Shown one piece after another: positions 1 through 5,765 of a stretch of 6,446 bases of DNA. The notes beneath the pieces were generated by a model that had not been told where the DNA came from, searched no databases, and worked only from the letters and a program-made list of their open reading frames with translations. The position numbers were made by a program, and so were the translations under genes. Origin of the DNA: Hydrogenothermaceae bacterium (lineage in GTDB: Bacteria; Aquificota; Aquificia; Aquificales; Hydrogenothermaceae); contig WFXI01000306.1 of the NCBI GenBank assembly GCA_015490675.1, positions 1 through 6,446 on the forward strand. Direction: 5' to 3'. The stretch's first letter is position 1, and each line of letters opens with the position of its first letter.

Positions 1-842
1 ATTTTGTAATAGAAAGAGTAAGCAAGAAAAGAGGATTACTTAAAATACCAAAGCTAAAAACACCAATTCCAATAAAAATGCATAGGGATATAGAAGGGCA
101 GATAAGAAGCATAAGCATAACCAAAACGCCAGACGGTAGATACTATCTAAATGTGTTAACTAGAAGAGAGATACAGCCTCTAAAACCAACAAACAAAACA
201 GCGGGGATAGATGTAGGAATAAAAGAGTTTGCAATAATACACGACGGAGAAACCACATATCATATAGAAAATCCAAAATACCTGCAAAGCTCAGAAAAAA
301 GACTAATCAAACTCCAAAGACAGCTATCAAGGGAACAAAAAGGAAGCAAGAACTGGGAGAAAGCAAGACAAAAAGTAGCAAAACAACACCAGAAAATCGT
401 AAACCAGAGAAAAGACTTTCTCCACAAGGTATCGTCTGCGATAACCAAGCAGTATGATGCCATCGTGGTAGAAAGTCTAAACATAAAAGGAATGATACAA
501 AACAACAAACTATCAAAACAAATAGCAGATGTAAGCTGGTATGAGTTTATGAGAATGCTTGAATACAAATCAAAATGGTATGGAAGGCAGATAATCAAAG
601 CGGATAGATTTTATGCAAGCAGTAAAACCTGTAATATATGCGGATACAAGAACAACCAGCTTACACTATCAGTAAGAAAATGGCAGTGCCCTGTATGCAA
701 AACAATACACGATAGAGATGAGAATGCGAGCAAAAATCTATATCAAATAGGGCTCACCCACCTAACGGGTGGTAGGGTAGGAACTACCCGAACTCAAGCC
801 TGTGGAGCTGGCTCTGTCGGCGGAATGTCTAATAGAGGGTAG
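1..842 (+). CDS. tnpB: TnpB, RNA-guided nuclease of an IS200/IS605-type element (5' end outside window)
   Basis: TnpB is the reRNA-guided DNA endonuclease of IS200/IS605 and IS607 elements. The frame is open from base 3 with no stop before the internal ATG at 78. The 25 codons before that ATG read as ordinary TnpB sequence (GLLKIPKLKTPIPIK), so the ATG is not the true start; about 279 C-terminal residues are present and the rest lies to the left. Counting from the ATG at 78, RuvC I is AGIDVG (D45), RuvC II is VVESLN (E132), and RuvC III is HDRDENASKN (D214 in the DRD motif). A zinc ribbon lies between them with C185-x2-C188 and C204-x2-C207. All catalytic and zinc residues are intact, so the nuclease is probably active if the missing part is sound. 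The last 30 or so codons are rich in G/T/R and overlap the RNA scaffold. No tnpA is visible. Confidence 0.95.
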   Translation, partial: FVIERVSKKRGLLKIPKLKTPIPIKMHRDIEGQIRSISITKTPDGRYYLNVLTRREIQPLKPTNKTAGIDVGIKEFAIIHDGETTYHIENPKYLQSSEKRLIKLQRQLSREQKGSKNWEKARQKVAKQHQKIVNQRKDFLHKVSSAITKQYDAIVVESLNIKGMIQNNKLSKQIADVSWYEFMRMLEYKSKWYGRQIIKADRFYASSKTCNICGYKNNQLTLSVRKWQCPVCKTIHDRDENASKNLYQIGLTHLTGGRVGTTRTQACGAGSVGGMSNRG

Positions 843-921
843 TCTACGAGACATCCAGCTGTGAAGCAGGAAGCTCCTCAATAAATTTATTGAGGAGTAG
901 TTCACTACATTGTATTACAAA
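700..921 (+). ncRNA. Probable reRNA (omega RNA) of TnpB
   Basis: TnpB nucleases use an RNA that covers the tnpB 3' end and the element right end, and whose last ~16-20 nt are a guide copied from the flanking DNA. Here the region has several stems: GGGTAG/CTACCC around a GAA loop (775-780, 784-789), CACCC/GGGTG (755-759, 767-771), and the 12-bp hairpin at 874-897. The conserved GTGAAGCAGGAAGC segment precedes the hairpin. The guide would start at about 906 (TACATTGTATTAC...). The 5' boundary is a guess; the 3' scaffold boundary follows from the inferred element end. Confidence 0.6.
874..897. repeat. Perfect subterminal hairpin of the IS right end
   Basis: CTCCTCAATAAA and TTTATTGAGGAG form a 24-bp perfect palindrome seven bases before the inferred element end. 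In this family such a hairpin is recognised by the TnpA transposase as single-stranded DNA and also forms the last stem of the reRNA scaffold. Confidence 0.85.
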
Positions 922-981
922 GAAAGCAAAAATCCATAGAAAACATATGGGATAGCATATAATTTGTATTACATTGTATTA
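906..981 (+). repeat. 12-bp direct repeat TACATTGTATTA starting at the IS boundary
   Basis: TACATTGTATTA occurs at 906-917, directly after the inferred IS end, and again at 970-981. The longer unit TTGTATTACA is at 910-919 and 964-973, and the second copy runs on as TTGTATTA (974-981). The first copy is where the reRNA guide would be encoded, so the second copy could be a partial self-match. In AT-rich DNA this may also be chance or slippage. Confidence 0.5.
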
Positions 982-1378
982 TCTGGAAGAATTGATATAC
1001 CTTTCTATAGGAGCTTAAGCCTTTATCATAATAGTTAAATATTGTTGTTGCATTTGAATTTTAATATTTAAAACTCTCTTTTTAATTGTGGGGGAAGCGA
1101 ACCTTACGCATTCCTTCTAAGAAGGACCCATTTATGTTTGGATAGTAAAAAAGAATTCTTTATTAAATAATCGTTTGGTTACTTTAGCAATGTTTAGTAA
1201 ATGCGTAAGCATTTGCGTTAGCGTAGTGTAAAACATTGCCCTGCGTTCCTATTGTTGAATTCACGGGGCATTATTTCCAACTTCTATAAAATATATACGG
1301 TTAATTATTTTCTTCAGACTATATAACGATAATTTCCTAAACTTCGTGAACAATAAATATAGTAAAAACTTACAAAAA
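982..1378. other. Intergenic stretch with a structured GC-island block, no convincing gene
   Basis: No frame here has a credible start with a ribosome binding site. From about 1090 to 1268 the AT-rich background is broken by GC islands with several inverted repeats: TCCTTCT/AGAAGGA (1112-1126); TTACGCAT (1104-1111) against ATGCGTAA (1201-1208); AAATGC/GCATTT with loop GTAA (1199-1214); and GCAATGTTT (1187-1195) against AAACATTGC (1231-1239), which encloses the previous stem. This looks like a folded RNA or a non-autonomous repeat unit. The only minus-strand frame, a 34-codon one from the CAT at 1240-ish, overlaps these stems and has no protein-like character. The rest of the stretch shows nothing. 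Confidence 0.5.
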
Positions 1379-1499
1379 CTGAAAGACACCCCAAAAAAAT
1401 CTACAAAAAGTTACAGACGGGGTATAAAAGTAAAAGACACCCCTATTAATCTAAATTTGGTTAAAAACACCCAAAGGGTAAAAAAGTAAAAGACGGTTA
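1379..1499 (+). repeat. Iteron-like cluster A, AAAAGACACCCC type
   Basis: Five related units in direct orientation: CTGAAAGACACCCC (1379-1392), GTTACAGACGGGGT (1410-1423), GTAAAAGACACCCC (1430-1443), GTTAAAAACACCCA (1460-1473) and GTAAAAGACGGTTA (1486-1499). The shared core is A-rich followed by GAC then CC or GG. Spacings are 31, 20, 30 and 26 bp, so they are not a strict tandem array. Direct repeats of this size in a gene-free region next to a replication gene are typical of replication initiator or copy-control binding sites. What binds them is not visible. Confidence 0.6.
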
Positions 1500-1500
1500 C

Positions 1501-1800
1501 AAAAAAATCATATAATCTCTATGATTGTGAAAACCTAACTTTGTATAATACTTTTTTCTTACCCTTTGAATATCTGATTTACAGATATAGATTTTTATTC
1601 ACAATATTATTTAGCTTTTTATATATTATCCAGAAAAAAAATGTTTCCTTCCCCATTTTCTCTTTTGGTTTCAGTTCATTTATTGTTTTGTGGACCACAA
1701 TTTTTTATAGATGTATCTTTTTATTAATATCAAAATAAATAGCCGATGTTTATAGTCCATAGAAATATTTATGTTTTTACTCTAATGCTCGTGATTACTT
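1501..1800. other. AT-rich intergenic stretch, nothing recognised
   Basis: The only long frame is a rightward one with a TTG start at 1541 ending at 1738. It would encode an F/I/L/Y-rich 65-residue peptide, has no Shine-Dalgarno sequence, and is what T-rich DNA gives by chance. No stem-loop or repeat of note was seen. Confidence 0.5.
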
Positions 1801-1806
1801 GTTTAT

Positions 1807-1885
1807 GACACATATGACACATTTATAACACATTTATGACAGATAAAACCCGCATTATTACTTATTCCTGACACATACGACACAT
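1807..1885 (+). repeat. Iteron-like cluster B, GACACAT repeats
   Basis: Units are GACACAT at 1807, 1816, 1870 and 1879, with variants AACACAT at 1827 and GACAGAT at 1838. Most are preceded by TTAT, TAT or CCT and followed by T or A. Successive starts are 9, 11, 11, 32 and 9 bp apart, close to one or three turns of the helix, so a protein bound to all of them would sit on one face of the DNA. They lie immediately left of the CCCGACAA repeats and share the GACA core with them. Confidence 0.65.
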
Positions 1886-2019
1886 TTTTTTTAGTTTATA
1901 GAAAAAAATTCCCGACTTCCCGACAACCCGACAACCTCCCGACAAGCAATTTTATTTACTTGTCGGGTAGCAAATCATTGATATACAAGACTTATATTAG
2001 TTTCCCGACAACCCGACAA

Positions 2020-2143
2020 GTAAAATTAAAAAAAAAGTTATTAGGTCATAGTTGATAAAATTTTTTAGACAAAAAAGGTAATTAGAATTTTTGTTTAGAA
2101 AAAAAAGAATGACAAAAAAAAGAAAAAAAAGTTTTTAAAAATG
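2020..2143. other. AT-rich unwinding-type tract inside the putative origin
   Basis: Only three C occur on the top strand from 2021 to 2143, with runs of 8-9 A and several T runs. It is bounded exactly by the last left iteron (ending 2019) and the first right iteron (starting about 2145). This is the expected DNA unwinding element of an iteron origin. Confidence 0.6.
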
Positions 2144-2207
2144 CTTGTCGGTTGTCGGGTGAGGGCTTAAAAATTTCTGAAACCCTTGATATTAAAAGGT
2201 TTCCCGA

Positions 2208-2225
2208 CCCGACAAGCTTGTCGGG
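2208..2225. repeat. 18-bp perfect palindrome CCCGACAAG/CTTGTCGGG
   Basis: Two iterons meet head to head and form a perfect palindrome with 9-bp arms. Leftward transcripts from the replication operon would fold it into a hairpin, but the next bases (TCGGGAAACCTTTT) make a poor U-tract, so I rate a terminator role as weak compared with an initiator-binding or cruciform role. Confidence 0.6.
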
Positions 2226-2284
2226 TAGCTTGTCGGGAGGTTGTCGGGTTTTTGATTTTTTTTATGAAGAAAAAACTGAAGAGG

Positions 2285-4921
2285 TTAATATGGTATTTCT
2301 GATTGTTGGTCTTTAAGATTTTCTTCCCCAATCATATCTTTTATAGTCATTACTTCCATAATGCTATTTCTCAAGCTTATTAAATCTGTGTCGTGATAAA
2401 TTAGTTCTATTCCTGTTTTTACTTCTGGTCCAGATAAATCTTTTATAAAAATTATTCTTCTATCTTTTCCTTTAGCCCATATCCTTCCTTTTTTAAACGC
2501 AGAGCTTACGGCATCTTTTATGCCTTTATCCGATTTTCCTTTGTCGTTCATAATTTCCTTATAAACCATTGGGATTAAAGATGTTTCGATAAATCCATTA
2601 AGTAATTGCCAAATCCCGATTAATACCTTTTTTTTGTAGTCATCTTTTATTAATTCGTTTTCTATAAATTCTGTTAAATCAAAGTTCTCAAAAAGTGTGA
2701 TATAGTCTTCGTCTTTAAGGAGCTGAATAAATAGCTCAAGCTGGCTCATAGTTTTTCTTTTCATTTCTTCTTTTTCTGGTGTGTGTAAACTATATCTAAG
2801 AAAATCAATATCTGTTTTCAGTTGTAGTAAATCTTTAATAAATAAGTCTCTTTCATTTCTTATTGATTCAACAAAGTTTGACATAGTTTTAAATTTTTCT
2901 CTAATCTCTGGGTGTAATATCTCGCCTGTAATTGTATCGGCTAATCTGTTTTGAGTTTTCATAACGAAAAATCTCCTGTCGGTTGGCTCAATTCTTACAG
3001 CGTCATCGTGATTTGAAAATATTAAGAAGTCGACATAATTTTCAATTTGTATGGTGTTTTTATATTTTCTGTCTATTGTAATGTAGGGGTCTGTAATATA
3101 CATTTTTAATAAGCTTTGAGCTTTATTATTATTTTTATAATCAATTTTTATCTCATTTGCGACAATAAGCCTTTTCCCCATTATCCAATCATTGAAACGA
3201 CTTTCTAAATGATAATCATTAATTTCCCCATAGTTTTTATTTCCTATTGCATATCTTAATATTTCATTAGCAAAAAGCCCTTTACCTGCCCCTTGCTCCC
3301 CATAAATAACAATAGCCGTTCCTATTTTGTCTTTATACTTTATCTTGTGAGCTGTCCATTGAAGTAAGTATTTTTTCTTCTTTTCATCATTGTTTGTTAA
3401 GTTCTCAATTAAAATCTTTATAGCCGGGTATTTATTTAAATCAATATCTGATAAAGTGTCAGTTCTCTTGTATTCGTCAAAAGGTGATGGAGTATATAAG
3501 TTAAAGTATTTTATCCCGTTTCTATCTATAATCTTTTGAGGGTTTAAAGGCTCATAAACAGTTGAAGTTATACAAGGTATATTGTCTAAAATGTCATTTA
3601 TTTTGTCATTTATATATTTTTTCTCTACTCCTTTTGACATAAAATATCGCTTTAAAGGTTTCTTTAATGCTTGGTCTTTTGATAAATAATAAAAATCATT
3701 TGCTTCAAGGTTAAAAATGAAATATTCAGATTGGGATATATCATAAAATATGAGCTGATTAGGAAAGACTTTATTTAATATTTCTTTAGTGTTTGTATCA
3801 TTTCCTTTAAAAGCCTTTTCTATTTCTTCTTTATCAATTCCTATTCTTTGCCCTAAATCAATTAAAGCCTGTTTGAAGTCAACCCCGGTATATATTCTAT
3901 AAATGTCTATAACATCACCAATAACAGCTTCAGCCTCTCCAATATTGGTAGGTTTAACCGTTTCAGGATAGTAAATATTTTCATGCTCCCCGTGAAAATC
4001 AGCCCAAAACTGCCCGTTATCTGCCTTAAATATTTTAAAGCTTGGGTGTCTTTCAGGCTTAAACGGACATAAACAATCTAACCGGGTTGGGTGGTCTGGA
4101 TTAACTACCTTAAAAGTATCTGAAAACTCATATAATAAATCTTCAATATTAATCCCTTTTTTAATCCTTTCTTTTATTTCTAAAAGTTTAGGATTTTCTT
4201 TTTTATCTTTCTTTCTTTCTTCTTCTTGTTCTTTTTTAACTTCTTTTAAAATTCTTTCGTCTTGGGTTAGATATTCAAATTTAAAGCCTAATCTTTTTAA
4301 TAATTCTCTTACTGTATCAATATTTAAAATCGGTAAATCTCTTAATGGTATTGGCTCTTTATCTGTATCTTTAATAATACCTTCATAGTTGGCAACGAAT
4401 TTATTACCTGTAAATAATTCAATTTTCCCGGGTTCTTCTATTGTTTCGGTTTTCCCGTCTTTTTCTATTTTCTTTAATTTTATCCAGCCTTCATTTATAG
4501 CGTCTTTAGGCTTTATCAGTTCTTCATTAGTAAAGAAAAAGAAATGAAAACGGCCGGTTTGTGTTTGTTCTACCCCTTGTAAAGCCTCAGGATTGCCATT
4601 ATTTAAAAAAAATTTTGACAGCTCTTTAATATAATCTACAGCTCCTTTTTTTAGTGTGTCTATGTCAAAATCTAAACAATTTAAATATAATCCATTTGGT
4701 TGTTTACCCGTTAAAACCCCAAAAGCCCAATCTTCATATGTTTTAATAGCTTCTTTAAAAGTTTCAAATTCCCATTTTTGAGTTTTTATATTTCCGTTCC
4801 AGATAGGGATTTTATATATCCCGTCTGTATTGGGTCTTGAAGGAATAACAATTAATCCTTTTTCAAATGCTTTTTTAACCTTGCTTAATTTCTCTTTTTG
4901 AGTTAAATTATTATTGCTCAT
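2285..4921 (-). CDS. Primase-polymerase/helicase replication protein, NrS-1-like
   Basis: 878 residues; probably primes and unwinds DNA at the element's origin. The N-terminus (about 15-200) reads as an AEP-type primase-polymerase: motif I LDFDID (D84, D86, D88), motif II GRFHFFF (H126) and motif III KIELFTG (E168). A charged linker (about 220-250) follows. Residues about 280-361 match the DnaG/CHC2 zinc-domain pattern (LDCLCPFKPERHPSF, then GDVIDIYRIYTGVDFKQAL), but the usual second CxxC is HGEH (H310, H313). The C-terminal ATPase has Walker A GEQGAGKG (541-548), an acidic RLIVANE (584-590), and IFSNHDD...RIEPTDRR with N637 and likely arginine finger R649/R650, as in phage primase-helicases of the DUF5906 type. 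The ATG at 4921 has AAAGGGGG upstream and sits 18 bp after the preceding gene. The exact family placement is by motif reading only. Confidence 0.88.
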   Translation of the reverse strand: MSNNNLTQKEKLSKVKKAFEKGLIVIPSRPNTDGIYKIPIWNGNIKTQKWEFETFKEAIKTYEDWAFGVLTGKQPNGLYLNCLDFDIDTLKKGAVDYIKELSKFFLNNGNPEALQGVEQTQTGRFHFFFFTNEELIKPKDAINEGWIKLKKIEKDGKTETIEEPGKIELFTGNKFVANYEGIIKDTDKEPIPLRDLPILNIDTVRELLKRLGFKFEYLTQDERILKEVKKEQEEERKKDKKENPKLLEIKERIKKGINIEDLLYEFSDTFKVVNPDHPTRLDCLCPFKPERHPSFKIFKADNGQFWADFHGEHENIYYPETVKPTNIGEAEAVIGDVIDIYRIYTGVDFKQALIDLGQRIGIDKEEIEKAFKGNDTNTKEILNKVFPNQLIFYDISQSEYFIFNLEANDFYYLSKDQALKKPLKRYFMSKGVEKKYINDKINDILDNIPCITSTVYEPLNPQKIIDRNGIKYFNLYTPSPFDEYKRTDTLSDIDLNKYPAIKILIENLTNNDEKKKKYLLQWTAHKIKYKDKIGTAIVIYGEQGAGKGLFANEILRYAIGNKNYGEINDYHLESRFNDWIMGKRLIVANEIKIDYKNNNKAQSLLKMYITDPYITIDRKYKNTIQIENYVDFLIFSNHDDAVRIEPTDRRFFVMKTQNRLADTITGEILHPEIREKFKTMSNFVESIRNERDLFIKDLLQLKTDIDFLRYSLHTPEKEEMKRKTMSQLELFIQLLKDEDYITLFENFDLTEFIENELIKDDYKKKVLIGIWQLLNGFIETSLIPMVYKEIMNDKGKSDKGIKDAVSSAFKKGRIWAKGKDRRIIFIKDLSGPEVKTGIELIYHDTDLISLRNSIMEVMTIKDMIGEENLKDQQSEIPY

Positions 4922-4939
4922 TTTGTTTCCCCCTTTGAA

Positions 4940-5143
4940 TTAATTAAAGTAAGTGGGATTTCTTTTTATCCCCTTCTTTGCCAATCCTTTTTTGAAGTTC
5001 TCAATAAATATATTGACAGCTTTTAAAGTTGGGAAAAGAAAGGTTAATGTTGTAGTTCCATAACTGGCTTTTAATAAAAAACCTTTTTCATATTCGTAAA
5101 TCTCAAAAATAATGTTAGCTTTGCTTTTTTCTTTCTTTTTCAT
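4940..5143 (-). CDS. Small unknown protein of the replication operon
   Basis: 67 residues, not recognised. It begins with a lysine-rich stretch (MKKKEKSK), then shows alternating hydrophobic and polar residues suggesting beta strands (IIFEIYEYEKGFLLKAS, TTLTFLF), and ends with one amphipathic helix (LKAVNIFIENFKKGLAKK). There is no signal peptide or membrane segment and no cysteine. It has a clear AAAGGAG site eight bases before its ATG, overlaps the end of the SpoVG-like gene by 29 bp, and is 18 bp before the primase gene, so it is co-expressed with replication. A role as a small accessory or nucleic-acid-binding factor is possible but only from position. Confidence 0.75.
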   Translation of the reverse strand: MKKKEKSKANIIFEIYEYEKGFLLKASYGTTTLTFLFPTLKAVNIFIENFKKGLAKKGIKRNPTYFN

Positions 5144-5447
5144 AATTGTTGCTCCTTTTAGATTTTTTTATTAATAGGTCTCTAAAGTATCGTAATAATA
5201 AGATGTTATTAATTCTGTTTTTTAATTGAGTATCATCTAAAACAACTGAATGGGTATAAATTACTTCACCGTCTTTTATAAAAGAAGTTTCAGGAAGTCT
5301 AATATAAGGTTTACTATCTCCATTTTGAATAATCTTTATGTTTTTGATAATAAAGCCGTTTACCTTAATGGTGGCTAATGCTTTAATATTTCCTAATTCT
5401 ACTAATTTAAAATCTAAAAGCTCTGGGTTATTTGGTTTCCAGTCCAT
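5115..5447 (-). CDS. SpoVG-like protein
   Basis: 110 residues. Residues about 12-70 follow the SpoVG pattern: a strand, then KALATIKVNGFIIKNIKII (22-40), a glycine-containing turn, and KPYIRLPE (46-53), ending in a helix (74-92) with a basic tail (KKSKRSNNYEKERKK). SpoVG family proteins are small site-specific DNA/RNA-binding regulators, and relatives are found on phages and plasmids. Similarity is visible in the strand pattern and the 'I-x-LP' segment, not in long identity, so the assignment is moderate. The start overlaps the end of the RHH gene by 20 bp and has AGGGGG about nine bases upstream. Position between the RHH repressor and the replication protein suggests a role in control of replication or expression; this is inference. 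Confidence 0.6.
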   Translation of the reverse strand: MDWKPNNPELLDFKLVELGNIKALATIKVNGFIIKNIKIIQNGDSKPYIRLPETSFIKDGEVIYTHSVVLDDTQLKNRINNILLLRYFRDLLIKKSKRSNNYEKERKKQS

Positions 5448-5613
5448 TTGGAAAACCCCCCTGTGTGATACTGTAAGCTAAATCAATAGCTATTCTCACA
5501 GCTTCAGAGTTATTTTTAGCATTAAAAAACTTTTTGATTTCCTCTATCTTTTTTAAATCTTCTTCTTTAACTGCAAAGCCTTTGCCTATGGTTTTGTCTT
5601 GAAGTGTTTGCAT
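5428..5613 (-). CDS. Ribbon-helix-helix (CopG-like) DNA-binding protein
   Basis: 61 residues. Residues 10-16 (GKGFAVK) form the expected beta ribbon, 17-30 the first helix (EEDLKKIEEIKKFF), NNS (34-36) the turn, and 36-50 the second helix (SEAVRIAIDLAYSIT), the usual signature of RHH proteins, which bind DNA as dimers through the paired ribbon. Its length is normal for CopG/Arc proteins. It is the first gene of the replication operon, with a very strong site (AAAAGGAGAGG) before the ATG. CopG of pMV158 is in the same position, where it represses its own operon and limits copy number. The likely targets here are the palindrome at 5696-5715 or the direct repeats at 5741-5765. Confidence 0.8.
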   Translation of the reverse strand: MQTLQDKTIGKGFAVKEEDLKKIEEIKKFFNAKNNSEAVRIAIDLAYSITQGGFPNGLETK

Positions 5614-5618
5614 TGTTT

Positions 5619-5629
5619 ACCTCTCCTTT
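5619..5629 (-). promoter_or_regulatory. Strong ribosome binding site of the RHH gene
   Basis: Read leftward, AAAAGGAGAGG lies about six bases before the ATG at 5613 and fixes the start. The 15-nt complementary arm at 5640-5654 ends only about ten bases upstream, so leader folding could affect its accessibility. Confidence 0.75.
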
Positions 5630-5695
5630 TGGAAGGCAAGGAAAGGGTAAGATGGGCTTTTTCTTTGACTGACCGGTAAAAGAAAAGGTTGATAT

Positions 5696-5715
5696 ATGTA
5701 AACAGGTGTTTACAT
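5696..5715. promoter_or_regulatory. Operator-like palindrome ATGTAAACA-GG-TGTTTACAT
   Basis: Nine-bp perfect arms around a 2-bp centre. The right arm contains the -35 (TTTACA, 5709-5714) of the rightward promoter, so a bound protein would block that promoter. The same palindrome also falls in the spacer of a weak possible leftward promoter (TTAAAT, 17 bp, TATATC). A second, weaker inverted repeat TATAAC/GTTATA (5720-5736) overlaps the -10. Confidence 0.65.
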
Positions 5716-5738
5716 TTAATATAACGGTCTGTTATAAT
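5709..5738 (+). promoter_or_regulatory. Extended -10 promoter of the antisense RNA
   Basis: TTTACA (5709-5714), an 18-bp spacer and TATAAT (5733-5738) preceded by TGT, giving an extended -10 motif. Transcription would start near 5745 and run rightward, against the replication operon leader. There is no rightward gene to serve, only a terminator about 80 bp on. Confidence 0.7.
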
Positions 5739-5740
5739 TA

Positions 5741-5765
5741 TGATACTAATTGTAGCGTGATACTA
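5741..5765. repeat. Direct repeat TGATACTA
   Basis: TGATACTA at 5741-5748 and 5758-5765, 17 bp apart, just after the antisense promoter -10. TGTAG (5751-5755) and CTACA (5764-5768) also pair. They could be a protein site or simply the first stem-loop of the small RNA. Confidence 0.5.

Larger units (their letters stand above)
1..905 (+). mobile_element. IS200/IS605-type element, right part with right end
   Basis: The element contains the tnpB 3' part and a right end of recognisable type. After the tnpB stop come the GTGAAGCAGGAAGC block (861-874), a perfect subterminal hairpin (874-897) and the terminal TAGTTCAC (898-905). These elements end in a subterminal hairpin rather than terminal inverted repeats and insert without target duplication. 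I place the boundary after the C at 905 by analogy with other TnpB elements; a few bases of uncertainty remain. The left end and any tnpA lie outside the window. Confidence 0.75.
1911..2248. other. Putative replication origin: two iteron sets around an AT-rich tract
   Basis: Left set (1911-2019): CCCGAC at 1911, CCCGACAA at 1919, 1927, 1938, 2004 and 2012, and the inverse TTGTCGGG at 1960. Right set (2144-2248): TTGTCGG at 2145, TTGTCGGG at 2152, 2218, 2230 and 2241, plus CCCGAC at 2203 and CCCGACAA at 2208. Direct orientation predominates on the left and the inverse on the right, so the sets point towards each other. Between them lies a nearly C-free A-rich tract. SaPI origins have this plan: iteron sets flanking an AT-rich region close to the 3' end of the primase-helicase gene that recognises them. 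Here the primase-helicase stop codon is only 37 bp away. The origin call is inferred from this layout. Confidence 0.7.

Noticed and set aside
78..80. ATG at 78 as the tnpB start codon
   Set aside because: The frame continues upstream to the window edge with typical TnpB residues and no ribosome site precedes this ATG.
260..598. Leftward frames opposite tnpB (112 and 69 codons)
   Set aside because: They lie antisense to a strongly recognised TnpB coding region, have no ribosome site, and give cysteine/phenylalanine-rich sequence typical of shadow frames.
1541..1738. Rightward 65-codon frame with TTG start, hydrophobic
   Set aside because: No ribosome binding site, composition explained by T-rich DNA, no protein-like pattern.
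1911..2248. CRISPR-like array
   Set aside because: Repeat units are only 8 bp, occur in both orientations, are often directly adjacent, and have no spacers of uniform length; iterons explain them better.
2200..2250. Strong rho-independent terminator for the replication operon
   Set aside because: The 18-bp palindrome is a good stem but is not followed by a continuous T-run in the leftward direction; kept only as a palindrome within the origin.
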